DNA of 64,000 bases from G942493275 sp942493275 (GTDB taxonomy: Bacteria; Actinomycetota; Coriobacteriia; Anaerosomatales; PHET01): positions 1,550,001 to 1,614,000 of the forward strand of contig OW818687.1 in the NCBI GenBank assembly GCA_942493275.1, given 5' to 3'. The position numbers were made by a program, and so were the translations under genes. Positions 53,889 through 62,121 of the stretch are shown here, one piece after another. Every line of letters starts with the position of its first letter. The stretch's first letter is position 1. A model generated the notes under the pieces. The model was not told the DNA's origin, searched no databases, and saw only the letters and a program-made list of their open reading frames with translations.

Positions 53889-54700
53889 TGCGACCGGAAC
53901 AGCTCACCCTGCGGCGGCGCCGTGTCCAGGGGAGTGCGTTGCGACGCCACCGATACCGTGATGCGCACGCCCAGCCGGTCGAGCCGGGTCTGTAGCGCCG
54001 AGGCGGCCAGATTCGCGGTGTTGTTGGTCTCTGAGCGGTGCATCGCCACCACCTGGGTCAGCCGGTCGTGCAGCAGCCTCTCAAGTGCATCGGCCGCCGC
54101 CGCGTTGCTCAGATGCCCCTCGTCCGACAGGATCCTGCGCTTCAGGAACGAGGGATACGGCCCGCGCTCGAGCATCTTCACGTCGTGGTTCGACTCGAGC
54201 GCCAGGACGCGACATCCGGCGAGTCCCTCGGCAGCTTCGGCCGTCAGGTGACCGGTGTCGGTCGCGAGACCCACGCAGTCCGATCCGCTGCAGACCCGAT
54301 AGCCCACAGGTTCGGCAGCATCGTGGCTGGTCCGAAATCCGACGACGTCGAGCGAGCCGATCCGAACCGCCTCGCCGGGCGTGAGCTCGAGGACCTCGTC
54401 GCGCAGCCCGAGCAGGCCCGCCGCGCGCAGCGTGCCGTGCGTCGCGTACACGTTGCAGCCAGGCGCGTGCCTGCGGCAGAACACGTCGAGCCCCTTGAGG
54501 TGGTCGGCGTGCTCGTGAGTCAGCAAGATCGCCGAGACGCTCGCCGCTTCGATGCCGGCGCTCGCTAGCCGGCGTGCCGTTTCACTCGCCGAGAAGCCGC
54601 AGTCGACGAGTACGGTTGTCGAGCCGTCGGTGATCGCGGTGGCGTTGCCCGAGGAGCCGGAGCCGAGGACGATGAGGCGCAGTGTGGGGGAGTTGCTCAT
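53885..54700 (-). CDS. Metallo-beta-lactamase-fold hydrolase, YycJ/WalJ type
   Basis: The protein is 271 residues from the ATG at 54700; a longer frame upstream lacks domain character. It starts with LRLIVLGSGSSGNATAI, then the metal site THEHADHLKGLD. GFRTSHDAAEPVGYRV, LATDTGHLT, LALESNHD and LSNAAAADAL complete the YycJ/WalJ pattern. In Firmicutes WalJ is linked to DNA repair and the WalKR cell-wall regulon; no walKR genes are present here, so the role is open. Confidence 0.88.
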   Translation of the reverse strand: MSNSPTLRLIVLGSGSSGNATAITDGSTTVLVDCGFSASETARRLASAGIEAASVSAILLTHEHADHLKGLDVFCRRHAPGCNVYATHGTLRAAGLLGLRDEVLELTPGEAVRIGSLDVVGFRTSHDAAEPVGYRVCSGSDCVGLATDTGHLTAEAAEGLAGCRVLALESNHDVKMLERGPYPSFLKRRILSDEGHLSNAAAADALERLLHDRLTQVVAMHRSETNNTANLAASALQTRLDRLGVRITVSVASQRTPLDTAPPQGELFRSH

Positions 54701-54744
54701 GCGGCGAGTGTACACCGCTGCTGCGACACGGATGAGGAGACGAA

Positions 54745-54770
54745 GAAGGCGAGCCCGTGGACTCGCCTTC
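54745..54770 (-). terminator. Candidate terminator of the octaheme reductase transcript
   Basis: GAAGGCGAG (54745-54753) and CTCGCCTTC (54762-54770) form a perfect 9-base stem. On the minus strand the stem is followed by TTCGTCTCC. It lies 150 bases beyond the reductase stop and upstream of the hydrolase start. Confidence 0.5.
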
Positions 54771-54919
54771 ATCAATCCCTCCCCACATCGCGAAGAGCTC
54801 AGCTTGTTCGATCGCAAGCGTCCTCGCGCGGGTGGGTTTCCCACGGACGAGTATAGCCCACCAAACCGCGTCCACGCACGCCACTCGGTGAGCGGTGCGC
54901 ATCCGCGTTCCGTAGGCGG

Positions 54920-56641
54920 CTACTTGCCTCCGGCCAGCTTCTTCTCGGCTGCGATGGCCTTGACCGCGTCGGCGCGCGCCTGCTCCATCGAGGTCATCGC
55001 CTCGTCGAAGTTGTGGAAGCCCATCGAATTCTCGGACACGGCGAGGTTCTCCCACACCGCATGCGCACGGCGATGCGCTTCAAGCGCCTCGTCGTAGGTA
55101 TTCTGGTCGACCTTCGCGCCACGGCTGCGCGCCTGCGCAATTCCGCCGAGGCGGCCAACCGACTCAGCCAGCAGTTTCTCCACTTCCCCCTGCTTCGCGT
55201 AGAACGCCTGCTGCTGACCTATCCCGCGAGCGGTGCGATTCTCGTGGCACGCCTCACACGGGTCGTTGGTGTGCTTGCCGTTGATGCCCGTTCCCTCGGC
55301 AAACGCGGCGAAGAGCTTCGCGTCCCCGTACTTATAGGGGCTCGTGAGCCAGTGGCTCCTGAACGACCGGCCGTTGCCGTCGATGAGTTCCGGCATGTGG
55401 CAGTCCGAGCACGACGCACCCGCGTTGTAGTGGACGCTCGACCAGTACAGCTCGGTCTCGGGATGCTGGTTCTTTATGAGCGGCTGGCCGATGATGGCGT
55501 GCTTCCAGTCCTGCGCGTAGCCGAACTGCGCGTCGTAGACGTCGTGCAGGTCACTCGCCTTGGTCCATCCGTAAGCGTCGCGGTCCACCTTGTCGATGCC
55601 GCTCTTGCCGCACGTGTACTCGACGTGGCACTGGGCACACGACAAGATCTCCTTGTCCTTGTCGGAGGCCTTGTCGAAGCTCTTTGGCGACCCTTCGAGG
55701 TAGGGGTTCGTTCCGCCGGCACCATCCGGCCCGCCGGTATTCTCGATGGACTGGATCATCGCCTGGCGCACCACTCGGGCCTTGGCGGAGTGCGGGTCGT
55801 GGCAGTGGTTGCACCCGGCGCCGTACGGCCAGGTGTCCTTGATGGCCGCGATCGTCGAGGCCCACAACATGTTGTTGGACTGCGTCGCGTCCTCGCTCGC
55901 CTCCGGGATCGACCGGTAGACCGTCCCGTCGGGCATGGTGGCCTTTGCGTCGACCTGGCGGGTAACCGGATCGGTCGAGAAGACCAGCGTGGTGCCCTTG
56001 GGGATGTTGACTCGCTTGGCGGGAACGGTGCCGGTAGCGGTGTGGGTCAGCTCGATCTCCTGGTCTTCGGCGACCGTGATCGGCTTGCCGTAAAGCCAGG
56101 AGTAGGCCACCTTCGTCGACTTGCACTGCACGCACGTCTCGAACTTGCCGCGAAGGATCTCGTAGTGGTCCTGCACCATGTACTTGTGCGCGCCCTCTTC
56201 GTTGTAGTCGCGAGCGAACGCGTGTCCCGCGACGATGGTGTCGTACTTGGGGAACACGTCGTCCTTGGGCTGCGGGGGAGTGCGCTGCGACCCGCCGAAC
56301 GGTCCGGGCTTCGCGTTGTCGTCGTACAGATACGTCCGAGCCTCTCCCTCGTGGCACGTCGAGCACGCGTCGATAGTCCAGTCGATCGCGCCCACGGAGG
56401 TCTTGGGATCCTCGGCGTGCGCGTCTCCGGTTCCCTCGTGGCACACGACGCACTCGAGCGAAGCGTGCGGACCGGCGCCAGCAGCGGTGACTGCGGCGTC
56501 GTGACACTCTTCGCCTCCACAGGCATCAGCGTTGGCTACCTCTTGCCTGAACACCACCGTGGACTCGGAACAACCGGTGATCGTGAGCGCAGCGGACAGC
56601 GCGATCGCCGCCGACACGGCGAGAAGCGTGGTGCGTGACAT
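54920..56641 (-). CDS. Octaheme cytochrome c nitrite reductase (NrfA-related, ONR type)
   Basis: The ATG at 56641 follows AGGGGGAGA and gives 573 residues with a lipoprotein signal peptide (lipobox ITGC, Cys24). Eight heme sites are visible: Cys41-His47 (unusual CX4CH), Cys64-His68, Cys93-His97, Cys170-Lys174 (CVQCK), Cys277-His281, Cys335-His339, Cys411-His415 and Cys462-His466. Lys as ligand of the fourth heme is the hallmark of ammonia-forming nitrite reductases. Three hemes before it plus four after it match the octaheme enzymes (TvNiR type) rather than pentaheme NrfA. No nrfH gene is adjacent; lipid anchoring may replace it, with electrons from an unseen donor. Confidence 0.88.
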   Translation of the reverse strand: MSRTTLLAVSAAIALSAALTITGCSESTVVFRQEVANADACGGEECHDAAVTAAGAGPHASLECVVCHEGTGDAHAEDPKTSVGAIDWTIDACSTCHEGEARTYLYDDNAKPGPFGGSQRTPPQPKDDVFPKYDTIVAGHAFARDYNEEGAHKYMVQDHYEILRGKFETCVQCKSTKVAYSWLYGKPITVAEDQEIELTHTATGTVPAKRVNIPKGTTLVFSTDPVTRQVDAKATMPDGTVYRSIPEASEDATQSNNMLWASTIAAIKDTWPYGAGCNHCHDPHSAKARVVRQAMIQSIENTGGPDGAGGTNPYLEGSPKSFDKASDKDKEILSCAQCHVEYTCGKSGIDKVDRDAYGWTKASDLHDVYDAQFGYAQDWKHAIIGQPLIKNQHPETELYWSSVHYNAGASCSDCHMPELIDGNGRSFRSHWLTSPYKYGDAKLFAAFAEGTGINGKHTNDPCEACHENRTARGIGQQQAFYAKQGEVEKLLAESVGRLGGIAQARSRGAKVDQNTYDEALEAHRRAHAVWENLAVSENSMGFHNFDEAMTSMEQARADAVKAIAAEKKLAGGK

Positions 56642-56685
56642 CTGATCTCCCCCTCGCGACCTGCGGGTCATCCACTCCCGAAGAG

Positions 56686-56726
56686 CATTCCCGTATTTCG
56701 GCAGGTACGGGTCGCCAAACGGGAAT
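56686..56726. promoter_or_regulatory. Nested inverted repeats in the reductase/glutaredoxin spacer
   Basis: ATTCCCGT (56687-56694) and ACGGGAAT (56719-56726) are perfect inverted arms. CCCGTA (56690-56695) and TACGGG (56706-56711) form an alternative inner pair. The spacer separates divergent genes at 56641 and 56788. They could be operators or a leader hairpin for either gene. Confidence 0.35.
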
Positions 56727-56787
56727 AGAACCAACCAGCACCGCTTTGAGACGCGGAAGAGAGCCTGCGCCCCCTTAAGGAGCGACC

Positions 56788-57051
56788 ATGGAGATCCACC
56801 TGTACGCACTTTCGACGTGCCCTTACTGTCGCATGACCAAGCGGTACCTCGACGAGCACGCGATCACCTACGATCTCATCGAGGTCGACCTGCTCGACGG
56901 CGACACGGCCGACGAGGCCACGCCCAAGGGCGCAGCGGTCGCCGAGGTCAAGCGGCTCTCCGGCGGCACGTCCTTCCCGGTGCTGGTCGCGGACGATCAG
57001 GTTGTGGTCGGCTTCAACAAGACCCGGATGGCCGACGTTCTCGGACTCTGA
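56788..57051 (+). CDS. Glutaredoxin-like protein
   Basis: This 87-residue thioredoxin fold has the redox-active CPYC motif at STCPYCRMTKRYLDEH, the cis-Pro in GTSFPVLVADDQVVVGF, and AAGGAG before the ATG. An insert with LLDGDTADEATPKG extends the second helix. It precedes the ferredoxin:thioredoxin reductase fusion by 22 bases. That pairing is seen in anaerobes where FTR reduces a glutaredoxin- or thioredoxin-like partner with ferredoxin electrons. Confidence 0.92.
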   Translation: MEIHLYALSTCPYCRMTKRYLDEHAITYDLIEVDLLDGDTADEATPKGAAVAEVKRLSGGTSFPVLVADDQVVVGFNKTRMADVLGL

Positions 57052-57073
57052 CGAACACTGAGAGGAGTCCGTA

Positions 57074-57736
57074 GTGCGGCGCTTATTCGGACCAGACGTC
57101 ACCATCGAGGACCTCAAGGCATACATGGTCCCCTTCGCCGAGAAGCTCGGCTACAAGCTCAACACAGAGACCGACTTCGTCGACGAGGTGCTGCAAAGCG
57201 AACTCGAGATCCTCGAGCGCGACGGCGACGTCTTCTGTCCGTGTCGCATCCGGACCGGCGACCCCAAAGAGGACGCCAAGATCGTCTGTCCGTGCATCCC
57301 GTTTTACCGTGACCAGTTCGCAGCGATCGAGAAGTGCTGGTGCGGTCTGTTCATCCGAAGCAACGTCGAGGACGGCGCGGACCTGATCGGCGTGGTTGAT
57401 GAGCCCGAGGCGGGAACACCGGTCGATGTGCCGGTCGCGCTCGTTGCCGACATGCCCCCGGGAACCGCGCGTCACGTCAAAGTCGGCAAGGTCGATATCG
57501 CCCTGGTGCGGACCGGCGACGAGTTCTTCGCGCTGTCCAACGTCTGCCGTCACGCATTCGCACCGCTCTCCGAGGGCTATGTGACCGGCCACGAGCTCGT
57601 CTGCCCGTGGCACGGTTGGCGCTACGACGTCCGCACCGGCACAACCGATCACCCCAACGCGGACGTGCGTACCTACCCCGTGATTGTTCGGGACGGCGAG
57701 GTGCTCGTGACCGTGCCCCTGGGCCGCTCCCGCTGA
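57074..57736 (+). CDS. Ferredoxin:thioredoxin reductase catalytic subunit fused to a Rieske domain
   Basis: The protein is 220 residues from the GTG at 57074 (GAGGAG upstream). Residues 1-105 are an FTR beta subunit: Cys55 and Cys57 (FCPCR), Cys72 and Cys74 (VCPC), Cys88 and Cys90 (KCWC) provide the [4Fe-4S] ligands and the redox disulfide. Residues ~115-218 form a Rieske [2Fe-2S] domain with Cys158-x-His160 (CRH) and Cys177-His180 (CPWH). The Rieske part could act as a built-in electron donor in place of ferredoxin or the variable FTR subunit. No FTR alpha-subunit gene is nearby. Confidence 0.9.
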   Translation: MRRLFGPDVTIEDLKAYMVPFAEKLGYKLNTETDFVDEVLQSELEILERDGDVFCPCRIRTGDPKEDAKIVCPCIPFYRDQFAAIEKCWCGLFIRSNVEDGADLIGVVDEPEAGTPVDVPVALVADMPPGTARHVKVGKVDIALVRTGDEFFALSNVCRHAFAPLSEGYVTGHELVCPWHGWRYDVRTGTTDHPNADVRTYPVIVRDGEVLVTVPLGRSR

Positions 57737-58082
57737 CGCCTGCCTTACCGCGAGCGCTGTGGTCGCTTTCCGCCACCGTCGCATACTGTGTCTCGCGCGC
57801 CCGCGCGAGGGCGTCCCGGCACTCATTATCGGCCGATTATTGGATTGTGCGTTCATCGGCGTCGGCGCGGCGCTGTGAGGCGCGCGAGCGCAAGTTGAGC
57901 ACGAGGCGTAGGGCTTCTTCGCCGACGCGCGCTGTGTCGGACCTCGCCAATTATCCGATAAGCGCGGGGTCGTTGCGCTGCGCGCTCGACAGTCGACACC
58001 CGTATCTGATGCAGATTGGGTCAGACGGGGCGGGGGCGAGGCAGGTAGCGAGGGGTATCACAGCGCGGTCCGGGCCCCAAGA
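57737..58082. other. Gene-free spacer between convergent genes
   Basis: This 346-base spacer holds no supportable gene. Two AT-rich palindromic motifs occur: ATCGGCCGAT near 57827 with flanking ATTAT on both sides, and TTATC-C-GATAA near 57952. A frame of over 200 codons runs through it on the plus strand but has no start signal or recognisable domain. No tRNA-like fold is evident. Confidence 0.5.
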
Positions 58083-58304
58083 TCAGCCGGAGCGTCGAAT
58101 GCGCCGCTGGGCGATCACGAAGATGACGCTCGACACCCCGACGAACACGCCCCACTGCCACCATATATGTACGCCGGCGAACTCGAGGGCGGCGGCCAGC
58201 GCGGCCCCGATCGCCCAGGGAAGATACAGCCATCCGGGCTGAACCACTTCCGCGACGGCGAGGATCACCGCGAGCCCCACCCAGACCCAGACCCACTCGT
58301 TCAT
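58083..58304 (-). CDS. Short NfeD-like membrane protein (transmembrane part only)
   Basis: This 73-residue protein closely resembles the membrane part of the NfeD protein at 46590 (NEWVWVWVGLAVILAVAEVV against DYWFWIWVGAAVLLSVAEIF, and WWQWGVFVGVSSVIFVIAQ against VWQWVGFLGSSAVFFLALR). It lacks the OB-fold domain. Three membrane helices fill almost the whole protein. The role is unknown; it might modulate NfeD/SPFH assemblies. Confidence 0.8.
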   Translation of the reverse strand: MNEWVWVWVGLAVILAVAEVVQPGWLYLPWAIGAALAAALEFAGVHIWWQWGVFVGVSSVIFVIAQRRIRRSG

Positions 58305-58407
58305 ACAACTTCCCCCCTCATGCTATTCAGCGTACAGGATGCTCGGGTATTGGTGGACCTGATGCATAATCCGACACAAATGGCGTATTTTTCGTGCTTG
58401 CGTGCGG

Positions 58408-58437
58408 TTGGTTGCGCCTCCTGCATTGTGCTACGCT
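58408..58437 (+). promoter_or_regulatory. Candidate promoter of the liv operon
   Basis: TTGGTT (58408-58413) and TACGCT (58432-58437) are spaced by 18 bases, about 100 bases before the livK start at 58538. Confidence 0.35.
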
Positions 58438-58537
58438 CCTTCAGTCATGCGGTGGGATGACCGTATGATTCGCGACGTCGCGCAGGCGCCGTGACAAGTT
58501 GGGTTACCAGAGGGTCAACGGGAACAAGGGAGGAACT

Positions 58538-59752
58538 ATGAAGGTGCGCAGCAACAAGCGCCTCATCGCAGTCCTCGCAGCGATGGTCGCGATCTCCATG
58601 ATCGCAACTGGCTGCGGTGGCGGCGGTACCGACGGCGAAGAAGCCGCCGAGGGCAAAGTCATCAAGATCGGAATCGGTGCTCCGCTCACCCAGGGCGCAA
58701 CCGCGCTGGGTCAGGGCATGGAGCGCGCTGCACTTCTGGCCATCAAGCAGGCCAACGAGTCTGACAAGGCCAAGGAGCTCGGCATCACGTTCCAGGGTGT
58801 TCCCGGCGACGATCAGGGCGACCCGAAGACCGGCGTCACGGTTGCCAACACTTTCGCCTCGGACCCGAACCTCGTCGGCGTCATGGGCCACCTGAACTCG
58901 GGTGTCTCGATCCCGGCCTCGACGGTCTACAACGACAACAAGCTCGTCCAGGTCTCCCCGGCCTCGACGAACCCCGCTCTCACCCAGCAGGGCCTCGACA
59001 ACGTCTTCCGTACCTGCGCCACGGATGACGTTCAGGGTCCCGCCGGTGCTGAGGCTGCTTTCACGACTCTCGGCTTCAAGACCGCCGTCGTCATCGACGA
59101 CTCCACGCCGTACGGCGAGGGCCTGGCGGCCGAGTGGGCCAAGAAGTTCGAGGCGCTCGGCGGCAAGGTTCTCTTCACCGAGAAGACCGCTGACAAGGAC
59201 ACCGACTTCAACGCCCTGGTCACCAAGATCAAGTCGCAGAATCCGGACGTCACTTACTACGGCGGCATCTACAACGCCGGCGCTGTGCTCTCCAAGCAGC
59301 TCTCCGACGCTGGCGTGACCGCTCCCCTGATGGGCGGCGACGGTCTCTACGACGGCGAGTTCATCAACCTGGGTGGCGCCGAGGCGACCGAGGGCGACTA
59401 CTGCACCTCCGTCGGCCTCCCCGTCGACAAGCTCCCCAACGGCCAGAAGTTCATCGATGACTTCAAGGCCGAGTACCCCAATGATGAGATCGCTGCGTAC
59501 GACGCCTACGCGTTCGACGCCACGATGGTCATCATCGAGGCCGTGTTCGCGGTCGCCGAGGCCGATGGTCTCGACGCCGTTACGACCCCCGAGGGCAAGC
59601 AGGCCATCATCGACGCCGTCAAGGCGACCGATATGGACGGCGTCACCGGTTCGGTCAAGTTTGACGAGAAGGGCGACACCCTCAACAAGGCCATCACGAC
59701 CTACAAGGTCGAGGGTGGCGCTTGGGTGCCGTCAATCGTCCCTGAGCAGTAG
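58538..59752 (+). CDS. livK: Branched-chain amino acid ABC transporter binding lipoprotein
   Basis: The protein is 404 residues from the ATG at 58538 behind AAGGGAGG. A signal peptide ends in IATGC, so it is a lipoprotein. The type I periplasmic-binding fold shows IKIGIGAPLTQGATALGQGM, FASDPNLVGVMGHLNSG, VSPASTNPALTQQG, AVVIDDSTPYGEG, and AYDAYAFDATMVIIEAV. Members bind leucine, isoleucine, valine or related compounds (amides, short-chain acids). It starts the livKHMGF cluster; a strong hairpin follows it. Confidence 0.93.
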   Translation: MKVRSNKRLIAVLAAMVAISMIATGCGGGGTDGEEAAEGKVIKIGIGAPLTQGATALGQGMERAALLAIKQANESDKAKELGITFQGVPGDDQGDPKTGVTVANTFASDPNLVGVMGHLNSGVSIPASTVYNDNKLVQVSPASTNPALTQQGLDNVFRTCATDDVQGPAGAEAAFTTLGFKTAVVIDDSTPYGEGLAAEWAKKFEALGGKVLFTEKTADKDTDFNALVTKIKSQNPDVTYYGGIYNAGAVLSKQLSDAGVTAPLMGGDGLYDGEFINLGGAEATEGDYCTSVGLPVDKLPNGQKFIDDFKAEYPNDEIAAYDAYAFDATMVIIEAVFAVAEADGLDAVTTPEGKQAIIDAVKATDMDGVTGSVKFDEKGDTLNKAITTYKVEGGAWVPSIVPEQ

Positions 59753-59786
59753 GTTCGAACCCGAACACACTGTGACGTGAGACATT

Positions 59787-59815
59787 CCGGGCGGGCACCG
59801 CGTGTGCCCGCCCGG
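59787..59815 (+). terminator. Hairpin between livK and livH
   Basis: CCGGGCGGGCAC (59787-59798) pairs perfectly with GTGCCCGCCCGG (59804-59815) around a 5-base loop, followed by ATTTC. As in many binding-protein operons, it probably stabilises the livK mRNA or terminates part of transcription so that livK exceeds the membrane genes. Confidence 0.65.
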
Positions 59816-59880
59816 ATTTCACGCCCGAAGGTGGCTGCGGGTTCCGGGACCCGCGCGGATAAGGACAGGAAACCCCAAAA

Positions 59881-60867
59881 GTGTCTGTAGACGTCATCCT
59901 CCAGCAGCTCGTGAACGGAGTGACTCTGGGCGGTATGTACGCCCTGATCGCACTCGGTTACACGCTGGTCTACGGCATCCTGCTGATGATCAACTTCGCT
60001 CACTCGGAGATGTTCATGGCGGGCGCCTATGTAGGCCTGGCTACGTTGCTGCTCCTCACGGACGAGGAAGTGATCGCAAAGGTCACGTCCGCACTCCCCG
60101 CACTAAGCTTCCTCGAGACGACCCAAGTGTTCTTCACGGGAAGCACGTTTGGTTTGGTTGTGCTCTTCACCATTGTGTTCGCGATCGCTTTCGTGGTGGT
60201 CGGCTTCCTCGGAATGCTGACCGAGCGCCTCGCGTATCGCCCCCTGCGTCACGCGCCGCGCCTCGCGCCGCTCATCTCAGCGATCGGTGTGTCGATCTTC
60301 CTGCAGAATGCGGCGCTCCTGTGGATCAGCTCCAAGGCGCTGCCGTTCCCGCAGGTCTTCCCCGTCGAGACCGTCATCTCGGTTGCCGGGGCAAATGTGA
60401 ACTCACTGCAGCTCACGATCATCGTAACGACCGTTACGCTGCTTATCGTCCTTGATACGTTCGTCTCTCGGACGCGCATCGGCAAGGCAATGCGAGCGAC
60501 GTCGCAGGACCGTGAGGCCGCGGGTCTCATGGGTATCGACATCAACTACATCATCGCGCTCGCGTTCTTCATCGGCCCCGCGCTCGGCGCCATCGCCGGC
60601 ATCTTCTGGGGCATGAACTACGGCACCGTCATCTTCAACATGGGCTTCGTACCGGGCATCAAGTCGTTCACCGCGGCCGTCCTCGGCGGTATCGGTAACC
60701 TGCGCGGCGCGATGCTTGGTGGGTTCGTGCTCGGCATCGTCGAGTCGCTGGCGGCAGGCTTCCTGTCGACCGGCTACAAGGACGTCGTCGCCTTCGCGAT
60801 CCTTATCCTCGTCCTCATATTCCGACCGGGCGGTCTGCTCGGCGAATCTGTCGTGGAGAAGGTGTAG
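59881..60867 (+). CDS. livH: Branched-chain amino acid ABC transporter permease LivH
   Basis: The protein is 328 residues from the GTG at 59881. It has eight or more membrane helices, LQQLVNGVTLGGMYALIALGYTLVYGIL at the start, and GKAMRATSQDREAAGLMGI as the cytoplasmic EAA-like loop contacting the ATPases. FTAAVLGGIGNLRGAMLGGFVLG near the end is diagnostic for LivH. It pairs with LivM two bases downstream. Confidence 0.94.
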   Translation: MSVDVILQQLVNGVTLGGMYALIALGYTLVYGILLMINFAHSEMFMAGAYVGLATLLLLTDEEVIAKVTSALPALSFLETTQVFFTGSTFGLVVLFTIVFAIAFVVVGFLGMLTERLAYRPLRHAPRLAPLISAIGVSIFLQNAALLWISSKALPFPQVFPVETVISVAGANVNSLQLTIIVTTVTLLIVLDTFVSRTRIGKAMRATSQDREAAGLMGIDINYIIALAFFIGPALGAIAGIFWGMNYGTVIFNMGFVPGIKSFTAAVLGGIGNLRGAMLGGFVLGIVESLAAGFLSTGYKDVVAFAILILVLIFRPGGLLGESVVEKV

Positions 60868-60869
60868 CC

Positions 60870-62108
60870 ATGGGCGGAAGCAAGATGGACATCAACACGC
60901 AGGTCAGTTCCGGCAAGATGACCCCGGCAAAGATCGCGCTGTACTTCGCGATTGCGTTCGGCGTCGTCATCCTGCCGATCCTGTTCCAGGGCTTCGGCCA
61001 GATCTTCATGGTCCGCATCCTCGGCGTCGTCGGGCTCTACGTCATGCTGGCGCTGGGTCTGAACATCGTCGTCGGTTACGCCGGACTTCTCGACCTCGGA
61101 TACATCGCGTTCTACGCGATCGGTGCCTACACAGGCGTGCTTGGCGGTCTCGCAATGTCCGAGTGGCTTGCCACGACCTTCCCGGGCATTCCTTGGCTGC
61201 CGGGTATGTCGTACTTCTTCATGATTCCGTTCGCCGCAGCAGCCGCTGCCGCTGCCGGCATCATGCTCGGCACACCGGTCCTCCGCCTTCGCGGCGACTA
61301 CCTGGCGATCGTCACGCTCGGCTTCGGTGAGATCGTGCGTATCGCCATCAACAACAACGTGTTCGGCCTGACCAACGGCGCTGCGGGTCTTCCCAAGGCG
61401 GGCGAGACGATGCCCAAGCCGGCTGGTCTCGTGTGGCTCATGGACAACGTCTACTTCTCGATCCCGGGGTTGGGCGAGAACGGATTCAACTTCACGGTCT
61501 CGAGCAACCTGTACTGGTATTTCGTCATCGTCATGCTGTGCGTCTTCACCATCTTCGTGGTGCGCAGGCTCGACGACTCGCGCCTCGGCCGCTCATGGGT
61601 CGCCATGCGTGAGGACGAGGTCGCCGCATCCTCGATGGGCGTCAACATCACCGGCGCCAAGCTCTGGGCCTTCTCGCTCGGCGCTCTGTGGGGCGGCATC
61701 GCAGGCATCACGTTCGCGAACTTCCAGGGCTTCGTGAGCCCCGAGTCGTTCACCTTCATGGAGTCGGTGTTCATCGTCTGCATCATCGTTCTGGGCGGCA
61801 TGGGCTCGATTCCGGGTGCGATCGTCGGCGCCCTCATCATCCAGGGCGTGCCTGAGATCATCCGCGGCCTCGCGGCTTCCGGTGTCATCGACCTCACCGC
61901 TGCTCAAATCTCGGCTATCTCGAACTACCGCTACCTCGTTTTCGGCCTTCTCATGGTCGTGATGATGGCGTGGAGGCCTCAGGGCATCCTGCCGTCGGCC
62001 CGACGTGCCCGCGAGCTCCATCCGGACACCGAGAAGATGGCCGACGACACCAACCAGACACTCTACGACGCCCAGCACGACCAAGCGGTCCCGGGCGAGG
62101 ACCTTTAG
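60870..62108 (+). CDS. livM: Branched-chain amino acid ABC transporter permease LivM
   Basis: This 412-residue protein starts at ATG 60870, with a second in-frame ATG at 60885. It has about ten membrane helices. Family blocks include GLNIVVGYAGLLDLGYIAFYAIGAY, LRLRGDYLAIVTLGFGEIVRI, the coupling loop GRSWVAMREDEVAASSMGV, and FIVCIIVLGGMGSIPGAIVGA. A ~40-residue hydrophilic C-terminus extends past the last helix. Confidence 0.94.
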   Translation: MGGSKMDINTQVSSGKMTPAKIALYFAIAFGVVILPILFQGFGQIFMVRILGVVGLYVMLALGLNIVVGYAGLLDLGYIAFYAIGAYTGVLGGLAMSEWLATTFPGIPWLPGMSYFFMIPFAAAAAAAAGIMLGTPVLRLRGDYLAIVTLGFGEIVRIAINNNVFGLTNGAAGLPKAGETMPKPAGLVWLMDNVYFSIPGLGENGFNFTVSSNLYWYFVIVMLCVFTIFVVRRLDDSRLGRSWVAMREDEVAASSMGVNITGAKLWAFSLGALWGGIAGITFANFQGFVSPESFTFMESVFIVCIIVLGGMGSIPGAIVGALIIQGVPEIIRGLAASGVIDLTAAQISAISNYRYLVFGLLMVVMMAWRPQGILPSARRARELHPDTEKMADDTNQTLYDAQHDQAVPGEDL

Positions 62109-62121
62109 GACGGGGACGGCA

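Noticed and set aside
55013..56638. 541-codon plus-strand frame opposite the octaheme reductase
   Set aside because: It is a shadow frame without start signals; the minus strand has eight heme motifs in order.
57607..58242. 211-codon plus-strand frame across the gene-free spacer
   Set aside because: It begins inside the FTR-Rieske gene in another frame, is Arg/Ser/Ala-rich, and matches no family.
59753..59768. tRNA T-arm-like GGTTCGAACC after livK (a second one, GTTCGAATC, near 63711)
   Set aside because: No acceptor, D or anticodon arms can be built around either; they are short palindromes near terminators.
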